Below are positions 1-6,056 of a stretch of 11,027 bases of DNA, one piece after another. Origin of the DNA: Patescibacteria group bacterium (lineage in GTDB: Bacteria; Patescibacteriota; Minisyncoccia; Moranbacterales; UBA1568); NCBI GenBank assembly GCA_030916545.1, contig JAUPWI010000028.1, positions 1-11,027 on the forward strand, given 5' to 3'. The first letter of the stretch is position 1, and the number at the start of each line of letters is the position of its first letter. A program made the position numbers and the translations under genes. Below the pieces are notes generated by a model. That model saw only the letters and a list, made by a program, of their open reading frames with translations, searched no databases and was not told the origin of the DNA.

Positions 1-238
1 AATGAATGAGATCAACCGGGCTATCCAGGAAGGACGCAAGAAAGCCGGTTTTAATGTCGAAGACCGAGTCGCGCTCGGCTACCAAGGGAAGGAATCGGTA
101 TTCGAAAAGTTCCAAGACGAGATCGCGCGGAAAGTCTTGGCCACTTCCATTGTGGCAGGAGAATTGTCCGATGCTGAATATTCTGAAACCGTCAGTATCG
201 AAAATGAATCATTCACCTTTCAATTGAAACGAGTATGA
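1..238 (+). CDS. ileS: Isoleucyl-tRNA synthetase, C-terminal fragment (5' end outside window)
   Basis: This is the last 79 or so residues of a protein that begins upstream of the window. The reading frame is open to the left edge, and the ATG at position 2 is probably internal. The visible sequence contains INRAIQEGRKKAGFNVEDRV followed by an acidic/aliphatic tail with EKFQDEIARKVLATSI. This matches the C-terminal tail domain of long IleRS enzymes, which usually reads INELRK.AGL.V.DRV followed by a helical section ending in TLA.SI. The domain follows the anticodon-binding region. IleRS attaches isoleucine to tRNA-Ile in the cytoplasm. The gene ends in TGA that overlaps the ATG of the next gene (ATGA), so the two are probably translationally coupled. 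The catalytic HIGH and KMSKS motifs are not visible, so the assignment rests on the tail alone. Confidence 0.8.
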   Translation, partial: MNEINRAIQEGRKKAGFNVEDRVALGYQGKESVFEKFQDEIARKVLATSIVAGELSDAEYSETVSIENESFTFQLKRV

Positions 239-774
239 GCACGACGGTCAGCGAGTGGGAGGAAGTCGCTCGTGAAGAAGTCTTCAGGAAATATGGACGG
301 AGCATCGAGAAAGTCGTGTTCCGTCTGCCGGATGGTCATGAGGCGGACTTCTATCTGCGGAACGGTCAGGGGAGCATCGCTTGTTTGGCTCTGACGAAGG
401 ACAATCAGGTGATTCTGGTGAGGCAATTCCGTCCGGGTCCGAAAAGAATACTCCTTGAATTGCCCGGCGGCGGAGTGCAGCCAGGAGAGTCTTTGGAAGA
501 GGCTATGGCTCGTGAGCTCCTGGAAGAAACCGGGTATGTAGGCAACGTGCGTTTCGTGACGAGTGTCCTTCCGGATGCCTATGCCGTATTCCGGAAGAAC
601 GCATTGGTCGCGACCGACTGTGAAAAGAAAGCCGAACCGCAATCGGAAGATAACGGGGAAATCGTCGAAGCGGTTCTGATGCCGATTGAAGAATTCCGAG
701 CGTATCTCCGGACCGGACAGTTGACCGATGTGGAGATCGCGTATCTCGGTCTCGACCGTCTCGGGTTACTGTGA
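235..774 (+). CDS. Nudix hydrolase, ADP-ribose pyrophosphatase-like
   Basis: This 179-residue protein has a complete Nudix box at residues 79-101, reading G-x5-E-x7-RELLEETGY, an exact match to GX5EX7REUXEEXGU. The REXXEE glutamates bind the catalytic divalent metal. Residues 62-68 (VRQFRPG) before the box resemble the VRQYR segment of ADP-ribose pyrophosphatases of the NudF type. Such enzymes hydrolyse nucleoside diphosphates linked to another moiety. The substrate cannot be fixed from sequence: the proline nearest the end of the box is about 12 residues on, not the roughly 15 considered typical of ADP-ribose hydrolases. The start codon overlaps the ileS stop, which supports this start and suggests one operon. 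The length is normal for the family, and the product is probably cytosolic because no signal peptide is seen. Confidence 0.88.
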   Translation: MSTTVSEWEEVAREEVFRKYGRSIEKVVFRLPDGHEADFYLRNGQGSIACLALTKDNQVILVRQFRPGPKRILLELPGGGVQPGESLEEAMARELLEETGYVGNVRFVTSVLPDAYAVFRKNALVATDCEKKAEPQSEDNGEIVEAVLMPIEEFRAYLRTGQLTDVEIAYLGLDRLGLL

Positions 775-967
775 TCGTCCGTATAAAAAAGAGGGTGGTA
801 ATCAGATTTTTCCGATGCCCCAGGTTTCCGAACGTGCAGCAAGGAAAAATCTGATTGCCACCCTCCTCGGTATTAGGGGGGGGGATGCGCAAGCGTGGGA
901 CTTGCCTCGCGGAGACGACAGGTTCGTATGAGTTCGGTATGAGTGGTGAGTTATCAATGCACTCCCA
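775..967. other. Structured intergenic region between the Nudix gene and recO
   Basis: No credible gene lies in this 193-bp gap. It holds, in order, a 23-bp inverted repeat (791-813 and 843-865), a G9 run (876-884), a small inverted pair GCAAG/CTTGC (889-893 and 901-905), and an imperfect tandem repeat TTCGTATGAG / TTCGGTATGAG (923-943) just before recO. No strong -35/-10 pair for recO could be found. TTGCCT at 902-907 and TATGAG at 927-932 are 19 bp apart and only weakly fit. Confidence 0.6.
791..865. repeat. 23-bp inverted repeat around a 29-nt spacer, long hairpin element
   Basis: The left arm 791-813 begins GAGGGTGG and ends CAGATTTTTCC. The right arm 843-865 is its reverse complement, with a single T/C difference at the ninth base that becomes a G-U pair in RNA. 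The 29-nt interior is not self-complementary to any extent. On the + strand no T-run follows the right arm. On the - strand the same hairpin is followed directly by TTTTTT (complement of 785-790), so it has intrinsic-terminator form in that direction, although no minus-strand gene leads into it. It could be a small mobile palindromic element (MITE-like), a terminator or an RNA-stabilising hairpin. There are no clear target-site duplications. Confidence 0.75.
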
Positions 968-1684
968 ATGGAATATCGTTACACGGCTATCGTGCTGAAG
1001 AAGAGAGAGGTCGGAGAAACCGACCGTTTGTACACGTTCTATACCAAGGAGCAGGGCAAGGTGCGAGCGGTGGCCAAAGGTATCCGGAAGTCGGGTGCGA
1101 AGCTCGCGAGCCAGCTTGAGAATGGAACGTTGGCCGATGTGGCGGTGGCACGGACGCGGGGCACGGGAAAGATCACGGGTGCGCTGGCTGAAGAGTCGTA
1201 CCCGGAGATCCGTGTCCGGTTCGGGATGTTGCGTACCGTACTCGCGACCCTCGATCGTTTCGAACGGTTGATACAGTTCGATGAACCGGACCAGAAGCTG
1301 TATCGGCTCCTGGTCGATTTTCTGAAGTGCTCCGAGAAGAGTGCTAAAACCGATGATGAAGCGTGTGCACGCCTGCTTTCGGCCGCTTTTCTTTTCCGGA
1401 CGATCGCGCAGCTCGGATACGGGATGGAAGTCCGCGTGTCGGCGGTGAGCGGACGGAAATTTTTCGGACATGAGCGATTCTTTTTTTCGCCGGCCCAAGG
1501 AGGCGTCGTATTTTCATCCGAATGTGGAGACAACCAGTCGCTGCCGATCGGTCAGAACGCAATCAAACTGCTGCGGGTTTTTCAGGAACATCCTTTGTCG
1601 GCGGTGATGAAGGTACGCGTGTCCGATCGGGATACACATGAGATCGAACGGGTGATCCGGTATCTGGTCGATTGGGTCCTGTAA
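968..1684 (+). CDS. recO: DNA repair protein RecO
   Basis: This 238-residue protein has the RecO N-terminal OB-fold signature: YRYTAIVLKKREVGETDRLY at residues 3-22, then the basic KGIRKSGAKL stretch at 38-47. A helical middle domain follows. RecO works with RecR and RecF in loading RecA on SSB-coated single-stranded gaps and in annealing. The length is normal for the family. In many RecO proteins the C-terminal part carries a four-cysteine zinc finger. Here the equivalent region (residues 156-187) reads VSAVSG ... SPAQGGVVFSSECG, so serine stands where the first cysteine pair would be and only C186 remains. Zinc binding is therefore probably lost. The ATG at 968 is chosen because homology starts at once. 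Its ribosome binding site is weak (GGTGAG at 944-949 is far upstream). Confidence 0.9.
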   Translation: MEYRYTAIVLKKREVGETDRLYTFYTKEQGKVRAVAKGIRKSGAKLASQLENGTLADVAVARTRGTGKITGALAEESYPEIRVRFGMLRTVLATLDRFERLIQFDEPDQKLYRLLVDFLKCSEKSAKTDDEACARLLSAAFLFRTIAQLGYGMEVRVSAVSGRKFFGHERFFFSPAQGGVVFSSECGDNQSLPIGQNAIKLLRVFQEHPLSAVMKVRVSDRDTHEIERVIRYLVDWVL

Positions 1685-1700
1685 CCGGTCCTCATCCGCA

Positions 1701-1729
1701 TTGAAGCGGGGAGGCGTTTTTGATAGAAT
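1701..1729 (+). promoter_or_regulatory. Sigma70-type promoter with extended -10 before the surface-protein gene
   Basis: The -35 element is TTGAAG (1701-1706), followed by a 17-bp spacer and the -10 element TAGAAT (1724-1729), preceded by TG at 1721-1722 (extended -10). The predicted transcript start is near 1736. That places the RNA 5' end next to an ATG at 1737 and about 17 nt before the ATG at 1753. Confidence 0.7.
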
Positions 1730-1752
1730 GGAGGAAATGAACAAGCATCTTT

Positions 1753-3663
1753 ATGGGACTTCAGGATCTGAATGAAGAGTTGCACAGTCGGGATTTCCAC
1801 CTCGATCGCATGCTCGGGCATACCGCTTACGATCCGACCGCGTCTGGAGATGGGACCGGTGAGAAACGGCAGGCATTCGAGGCGGCCGGAAAATGGCGGA
1901 CAACCGTCCGGCCGGGCGAAGAGATGATTTTCATGCAGCAGCAGAAGCGTAAGCATCGGGTGGCACTCGCACTCGGTGGAATCGCGGTCATGGCTCTCCT
2001 GATCGGTTCTGTGTTCAAGATACGGGCGCTTATATATAGCGAAGAACAGATAACGTTGGCGGTGGATGGTCCGAGGCAGGTGGCGAGTGCCGAATCGAGC
2101 GAATTCACCGTTGTCTATGGGAATCGGAATTGGTCCGCCATGAAGGATGTTTCCTTGGTGGTCGCGTATCCGGACGGTTTTCAACCGGATGAGGATCCGA
2201 ATATCAAAATCAGCGGTTCGCAATTGGAAATTCCGCTCGGGACGATCGACGCGCGTACGGATGGCCGGGCGACTTTTTCGGGGAAATTTTACGGCTCGCG
2301 CGGCGATACCCTGTTTCTGAAAATGCGTCTGCGTTATTCTCCGACGGGTCTGAGCTCCCAATTCGAGAAGGAAGAGCAGTATGGTGTTTCGATAGCATCA
2401 TCCGTCTTGGCTCTCGATATGTTGGCTCCCCAGCAGTCATCGAATGATGATAACGTGGAATATGTCATCGATTACATGAATCAGAGCGACAGGAGCATCC
2501 CGAATATCCGTGTCAAGGTCGAGTATCCGGAGAAGTTCACGTTCGTGTCGGCGGAGCCGGCCCCGGCGGAGGGGAATTCTGTGTGGTATGTCGGAACTTT
2601 GGATCCCGATCGGAAAGGAAAGGTGATTATCAGGGGGAAGCTGTCCGGTGTCCGTGATGAGGTGAAGAAGGTGCGGGCATCGATCGGTTATGTGACAAAC
2701 GGCAGATTCGTCGCGTATGGCGTATCCGAACAGCTTACCCGCATCGTCATCCCGCCGTTTTCGATCACGCAGACCATAAACGGCAAGCGTGATCTGAACG
2801 TCAATGCTGGAGATGTGCTGAATTTCGACATCTCGTATCGGAACGAGAGCAATATCGGCCTGCGTGACGCCATCATCACCATGAACCTGAATTCCGAAAT
2901 ACTGAATTACTGGGGACTCAGGCAGGAATACGGATCTTACGATTCATCGAACCAGACATTGATCTGGAAGGCATCCGATGTCCCTGCTCTGGCACGACTG
3001 AATCCGGGTGATGGAGGAACAGTTTCCTTCTCCATCCCCGTCCTGGATCCCATCCCGGAGAGCGTTATGGGAAAGAATTTTTCCATTCAGACGACTGCGA
3101 AGATCGACAGTCCGGATATCCCGACCACGCTCGGATCCAACAAGATCATCGCGAGCAATACCTTGATGACGAGGGTGAATTCCTCCGTAGGCATCGGGTT
3201 GTATCTGGCAGAGGACGACGCTTTCTTTACGGGACGAGGGCCTCTTCCTCCCGTGGCAGGCCAGGAGACGGTGTACACGCTCAAGATTCGTCTGAATAAC
3301 GCGTATAATGATATCATCGGCGCCAAGGTAACCATCACTTTGCCGAGCGGCTCGCGGTATCAGAAAAAATTCGCTCCTGATACGGAGGCCGTCGAATGGA
3401 ATGAGCGTACCAACACGCTCGTGTGGGATCTCGCCACGTATCGGGCAGCACGCGGGGAGAATCGGGACCTGCGTTTCCAGGTGGCCGCCACGCCGGATGT
3501 GTCTTCGGTCAAGGAGGATCTCCAATTGATAAACGGAATAGTGTTTACCGGGAAGGATCAATTCACGAAGCAGGATATCCGTGTCGAAAAAAGCGCGCAG
3601 GAGGCGAAATATATTCAGAGGGAGAATGGCAGTGCAGTCAATATGGGTGTCATGGGTCAATAA
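1753..3663 (+). CDS. Membrane-anchored extracellular protein with DUF11-like beta-sandwich repeats
   Basis: I do not recognise a named family for the whole 636-residue protein. Residues 1-68 are hydrophilic and end in a basic KRKHR stretch. A single hydrophobic segment at about 70-92 follows, and the remaining 540 residues are rich in beta-strand patterns. By the positive-inside rule the N-terminus is cytoplasmic and the large C-terminal part is outside. The outer part shows repeated phrases of the DUF11/conserved-repeat type: an open-ended strand such as VEYVIDYMNQS or NFDISYRNES, then I.NI.V.VEYP or LRDAIITMNL, then V.Y.GTLDP or VPALARLNPGD. About four such units can be seen. These domains are common in cell-surface structural or adhesion proteins, so an envelope role is inferred. 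The start at 1753 lies 17-19 nt after GGAGGA (1730-1735); an in-frame TGA at 1738 bars any earlier start. tgt begins 2 nt after the stop, suggesting co-transcription. Confidence 0.7.
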   Translation: MGLQDLNEELHSRDFHLDRMLGHTAYDPTASGDGTGEKRQAFEAAGKWRTTVRPGEEMIFMQQQKRKHRVALALGGIAVMALLIGSVFKIRALIYSEEQITLAVDGPRQVASAESSEFTVVYGNRNWSAMKDVSLVVAYPDGFQPDEDPNIKISGSQLEIPLGTIDARTDGRATFSGKFYGSRGDTLFLKMRLRYSPTGLSSQFEKEEQYGVSIASSVLALDMLAPQQSSNDDNVEYVIDYMNQSDRSIPNIRVKVEYPEKFTFVSAEPAPAEGNSVWYVGTLDPDRKGKVIIRGKLSGVRDEVKKVRASIGYVTNGRFVAYGVSEQLTRIVIPPFSITQTINGKRDLNVNAGDVLNFDISYRNESNIGLRDAIITMNLNSEILNYWGLRQEYGSYDSSNQTLIWKASDVPALARLNPGDGGTVSFSIPVLDPIPESVMGKNFSIQTTAKIDSPDIPTTLGSNKIIASNTLMTRVNSSVGIGLYLAEDDAFFTGRGPLPPVAGQETVYTLKIRLNNAYNDIIGAKVTITLPSGSRYQKKFAPDTEAVEWNERTNTLVWDLATYRAARGENRDLRFQVAATPDVSSVKEDLQLINGIVFTGKDQFTKQDIRVEKSAQEAKYIQRENGSAVNMGVMGQ

Positions 3664-3665
3664 CT

Positions 3666-4832
3666 ATGTTTGAGAAGACGGTATTGCCCGGCGGTGGGCG
3701 AATAGGGAAGCTGACGACAAGAAGAGGGGTACTCGCTACTCCCTTTTTCATGCCGGACGCCACACGGGCTTCAGTACGGGGATTATCGACTTCTGATATC
3801 CGGGAAACGGGCGTCGAGGCGCTCGTGGTGAATACGTATCACCTGTATCTGCAGCCGGGAACCGAGCTGATTCAAAAAACCCGGAAAGAAAGTGCTGATC
3901 CGGAAGGCGTTCACGCTTTCATGGGGTGGGATGGGCCGCTCCTTTCGGATTCCGGAGGGTATCAGATCTACTCGCTCATCCACAAGCACGCCGACATGGG
4001 AAGGATCACCGATGAGGGTGCGGAGTTCCGTTCGGTGCTTGACGGGTCGAGACATCTCATCACGCCGGAACGGGCGATCGCCATCCAGTTTGATCTTGGG
4101 ACGGACATGATCGTGTGTCTTGATGACCCGCGGCCGAATGATGCTTCGAGAGAGGAAATCGTGAAAGCAGTCGATCGGACGCTTCGCTGGGCTGAGCGCT
4201 GTCGGGCGGAATACGATCGGCAGTGTGAGGCGCGCGGCTTCGGTGATGCGACCCGTCCGCTCCTCTTCGGTGTCGTCCAGGGCGGAATGCATGTCGATGA
4301 AAGGCGGCGCTGCGCAGCAGGTCTGGCTGCGATCGGATTCGACGGGTATGGTTTCGGTGGGAGGCATGTCGATGAAGAGGGAAATTTTTTGGCAGATATC
4401 CTGGCGGCGACAGCTGCTGCTATTCCTGAAAATTCGCCGCGTTTCGCTCTCGGTATTGGTACTCCATCAGATATTGCTCGTTGCCATGCTTTGGGCTGGG
4501 ATATGTTCGATTGTGTGATTCCGACGCGCGAGGGGAGACACGGGAGATTGTTTTTGTGGGCAAAACCTCAAATCCCAAATTCAAAACTTCAATTTCCAAA
4601 TCAGGTTGATCCGGATTTCTATCGGACTATCAACATTCAAAATGAACAATTCAAAGAAGATTTTTCACCTGTTGATCCGATCTGTGACTGTGAGTTGTGT
4701 CGCCAGTATACACGCGCTTATCTCAAACATCTTTTTAAGGTCGCCGATCCTCTCGCAGGCCGTTTGGCATCGATGCACAACCTCCGTTTCTATATGCGAC
4801 TGATGAAGGCACTGAGAGGAGAAGAAGATTGA
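3666..4832 (+). CDS. tgt: tRNA-guanine transglycosylase (Tgt)
   Basis: This 388-residue enzyme exchanges guanine-34 of GUN anticodons for a queuine precursor. Motifs are in the expected order: SDSGGYQ (94-100, catalytic D95), VVQGGMH (203-209), GIGTP (263-267), MFDCVIPTREGRHG (280-293, nucleophile D282), and the zinc site C340, C342, C345 with H371 of MHNLRF. In the base-recognition loop, the usual GGLAVGE is GGRHVDE (231-237); V235 is kept, as in bacterial preQ1-type enzymes, but L-A and G are replaced. Residues about 299-320 are an extra segment rich in P, N, Q and K between GRLFLW and TINIQNEQFK, encoded by conspicuously AT-rich DNA. In the family these two blocks are nearly adjacent. The ATG at 3666 is chosen because homology starts there. 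The frame is open further upstream, but that part overlaps the preceding gene. Confidence 0.95.
   Translation: MFEKTVLPGGGRIGKLTTRRGVLATPFFMPDATRASVRGLSTSDIRETGVEALVVNTYHLYLQPGTELIQKTRKESADPEGVHAFMGWDGPLLSDSGGYQIYSLIHKHADMGRITDEGAEFRSVLDGSRHLITPERAIAIQFDLGTDMIVCLDDPRPNDASREEIVKAVDRTLRWAERCRAEYDRQCEARGFGDATRPLLFGVVQGGMHVDERRRCAAGLAAIGFDGYGFGGRHVDEEGNFLADILAATAAAIPENSPRFALGIGTPSDIARCHALGWDMFDCVIPTREGRHGRLFLWAKPQIPNSKLQFPNQVDPDFYRTINIQNEQFKEDFSPVDPICDCELCRQYTRAYLKHLFKVADPLAGRLASMHNLRFYMRLMKALRGEED
4560..4625 (+). repeat. AT-rich repeat-like insertion inside tgt
   Basis: The core, 4560-4605, is made of short variants of AAATCCC / AAATTC / AACTTC / AATTTCC / AAATC. It is almost free of G and stands out from the GC-richer coding sequence on both sides. 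It stays in frame and adds roughly 22 residues between two conserved Tgt blocks. From memory it resembles the short AAATCCCAAATTC-type dispersed repeats seen in several environmental bacterial genomes. I cannot confirm this without a search. Confidence 0.6.
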
Positions 4833-4873
4833 CGGGGAACGATTTCGGGTATACCGTATGAAGCAGTTTTTTC

Positions 4874-4881
4874 AGAGGAGG
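4874..4881 (+). promoter_or_regulatory. Strong Shine-Dalgarno site for the 71-residue ORF
   Basis: AGAGGAGG ends 7 nt before the ATG at 4889. It is the best ribosome binding site in the window. It decides both the reality and the start of the small gene against the overlapping frame that begins at 4858. A possible promoter lies just before it (TTGACG 4829-4834 and TATACC 4850-4855), but the 15-bp spacing is short. Confidence 0.7.
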
Positions 4882-4888
4882 ATACGAA

Positions 4889-5104
4889 ATGAATACGTTG
4901 TCGCCCGCAATGACGCGTCTTGTTCAATCGGCGTTCGCGCAGTGGATGAAAGACATGTTTCCCGATGCGAATCCCCGATCGGAAGAGGTGATCGTTCTGA
5001 ATGGGGAAAGGCATCCGTTGTTAGGTATCTGCTGTCGGTGTGTCTGGCAGCAGATTTCGGCAGATTTTTTCTGGTGGAAGAGTGTACCAGAGGAAGCGTC
5101 CTGA
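4889..5104 (+). CDS. Small protein of unknown function (71 residues)
   Basis: I do not recognise this protein. The case for it being real is the strong Shine-Dalgarno site at correct spacing and its position in a gap between tgt and the next promoter. The N-terminal half is an amphipathic helix-like stretch (LVQSAFAQWMKDMF). The second half contains GICCRCVW (residues 46-53), with three cysteines close together that could bind a metal, and an aromatic patch DFFWW. There is no signal peptide or clear membrane segment. It starts 56 nt after tgt ends and may be the last gene of that operon. The next gene has its own promoter. An overlapping ORF in another frame (4858-5109) lacks a ribosome binding site and is taken as a shadow. 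Confidence 0.6.
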   Translation: MNTLSPAMTRLVQSAFAQWMKDMFPDANPRSEEVIVLNGERHPLLGICCRCVWQQISADFFWWKSVPEEAS

Positions 5105-5113
5105 TGTAGGATG

Positions 5114-5185
5114 ATGGGATTATCCCATTGACTTACCAATCATTTCGTAGTATAATAGAAAGTTGCCGAAAGTGTGGCAATGGGA
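5114..5185. promoter_or_regulatory. ATGGGA/TCCCAT boxes around the promoter, possible operator
   Basis: The perfect inverted repeat ATGGGA-TTA-TCCCAT (5114-5128) ends on the first base of the -35 element. A third copy lies downstream of the start of transcription: CAATGGGA (5178-5185) is the exact reverse complement of TCCCATTG (5123-5130). The promoter is thus bracketed by an 8-bp inverted repeat, an arrangement expected of a dimeric repressor that loops or covers the promoter. The first pair could instead be a short hairpin at the end of the preceding transcript. Confidence 0.45.
5128..5156 (+). promoter_or_regulatory. Near-consensus sigma70 promoter
   Basis: TTGACT (5128-5133), a 17-bp spacer, then TATAAT (5151-5156). 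The transcript should start near 5163, which leaves a leader of about 59 nt. The leader opens with a small hairpin TTGCC/GGCAA (5163-5167 and 5176-5180) and has AAGAAAGGG seven nt before the ATG at 5222. Confidence 0.85.
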
Positions 5186-5221
5186 CGTTTTTTAACAAAG
5201 TCGTGAAGAAAGGGTTGAATC

Positions 5222-6004
5222 ATGGCGCAAGATAGTGGTGCTGCAGTGGTATTTTTCCTATCGAACAATGGTAAGGCCAGGAAGCACTCCAGGTGTGTCG
5301 GCGGGCAGGGACGGAAGAAAGGGGGGGGATCGTGCGTGAAATGCGGCGTTCAGAGGCCGATTCCATTGTCAGAATGGCTTGAGAAGTTATCCTGGGCTGA
5401 CGGGACATGGTTCCTGTCCGAACAGGCAGAAAAGCTTGCGCCCGCCGTGAAGATTTGCGTGAATCAGGGCTGGACGGAGCATCTTTCTTCGGAGGATGCG
5501 CAGGCGTGGTTTTTCGATCAACTGGATCTGGCAATCCTCACCCTGGTGAACGCCGGGCATCTCTCGGAGCCAATCGTCAAGGAGTTGCAGAAGCGTTTCG
5601 GGCAGGTCGTCAAGCGGGAGGCTTTTTTCTCGCCCGCGTATCGGGGCATATTGCAGGACAATATCCTGGATTGTGCCCGTCGATTCAGCGTCGAACTGTG
5701 GAAGAGAGGAGAACGGCCAGACATCACACTAAGGCCTGGCGGGAAGTATTACGCGTATCTTCATAGCCTTTCTGTTTGGGTGTTTGAGATGAGGCAGGAA
5801 ATCAAACTCGAGGATCTCTGCGAAGCGGTCGATACCAGGTATCCGGACTTCTCGTCGCAGGAAAAGCGGCTCGTGTTTGCGTTCTGCCTTCTCAGGGAGT
5901 TCTCCCGTCGGCTGAATCGGCATAGTGGCAAGTTGCCAGGCATTCCTCGCCTCCGTCAGGAGCTCATTCTGGACTTCATCCGGCGGGCGGCAACCTCGGG
6001 CTGA
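5222..6004 (+). CDS. Hypothetical protein, 260 residues, mostly helical
   Basis: I do not recognise this protein. It is supported by its own near-consensus promoter, a ribosome binding site (AAGAAAGGG, ending 7 nt before ATG) and a canonical terminator just after the stop. The first 43 residues are basic and glycine-rich (GGQGRKKGGGSCVKCG), with a C-x14-C-x2-C arrangement, and differ in style from the rest. From about residue 45 it is an alternating helical, charged protein with WLEKLSWADGTWF and a basic C-terminus (RRLNRHSGKLPG). No membrane segment or enzyme motif is seen. A G8 run at 5321-5328 lies inside codons 34-36. Immediately after it, GTG at 5336 is in frame and the G-run could serve as its ribosome binding site. 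A shorter product of 222 residues is therefore possible, and slippage in the run would break the long form only. Confidence 0.65.
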   Translation: MAQDSGAAVVFFLSNNGKARKHSRCVGGQGRKKGGGSCVKCGVQRPIPLSEWLEKLSWADGTWFLSEQAEKLAPAVKICVNQGWTEHLSSEDAQAWFFDQLDLAILTLVNAGHLSEPIVKELQKRFGQVVKREAFFSPAYRGILQDNILDCARRFSVELWKRGERPDITLRPGGKYYAYLHSLSVWVFEMRQEIKLEDLCEAVDTRYPDFSSQEKRLVFAFCLLREFSRRLNRHSGKLPGIPRLRQELILDFIRRAATSG

Positions 6005-6028
6005 TCAGCGCATCGGCTCGTTTCAGAG

Positions 6029-6056
6029 CGGTTTCTTCGGAAACCGTTTTCTTTTT
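6029..6056 (+). terminator. Intrinsic terminator with UUCG tetraloop
   Basis: The stem CGGTTTC (6029-6035) pairs with GAAACCG (6040-6046) around the very stable C(UUCG)G loop, followed by TTTTCTTTTT (6047-6056). It lies 25 nt after the stop of the 260-residue gene. Because it covers the TTG at 6055, that codon cannot be the start of the SET gene. Confidence 0.9.

Noticed and set aside
786..865. T-box riboswitch, suggested by GAGGGTGGTA in the left arm of the inverted repeat
   Set aside because: The conserved continuation ACCGCG is missing, there is no specifier stem upstream, the downstream gene is recO, and no + strand terminator T-run follows.
503..1498. 331-codon minus-strand open frame across the Nudix gene, the intergenic hairpin and recO
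   Set aside because: It is antisense to two well-supported genes, has arginine- and serine-rich low-information sequence and no family motif. It is a shadow of codon bias.
1582..2361. 259-codon minus-strand open frame opposite recO and the surface-protein gene
   Set aside because: Very rich in arginine and histidine, no recognisable motif, antisense to a gene with its own promoter.
2944..3660. 238-codon minus-strand open frame opposite the surface-protein gene
   Set aside because: Shadow frame without ribosome binding site or motif.
3423..3665. Upstream extension of the tgt frame by 81 codons
   Set aside because: It overlaps the preceding gene completely, and Tgt homology begins at the methionine at 3666.
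4858..5109. 83-codon frame overlapping the 71-residue ORF
   Set aside because: It lacks a ribosome binding site, whereas the other frame has an ideal one. No motif.
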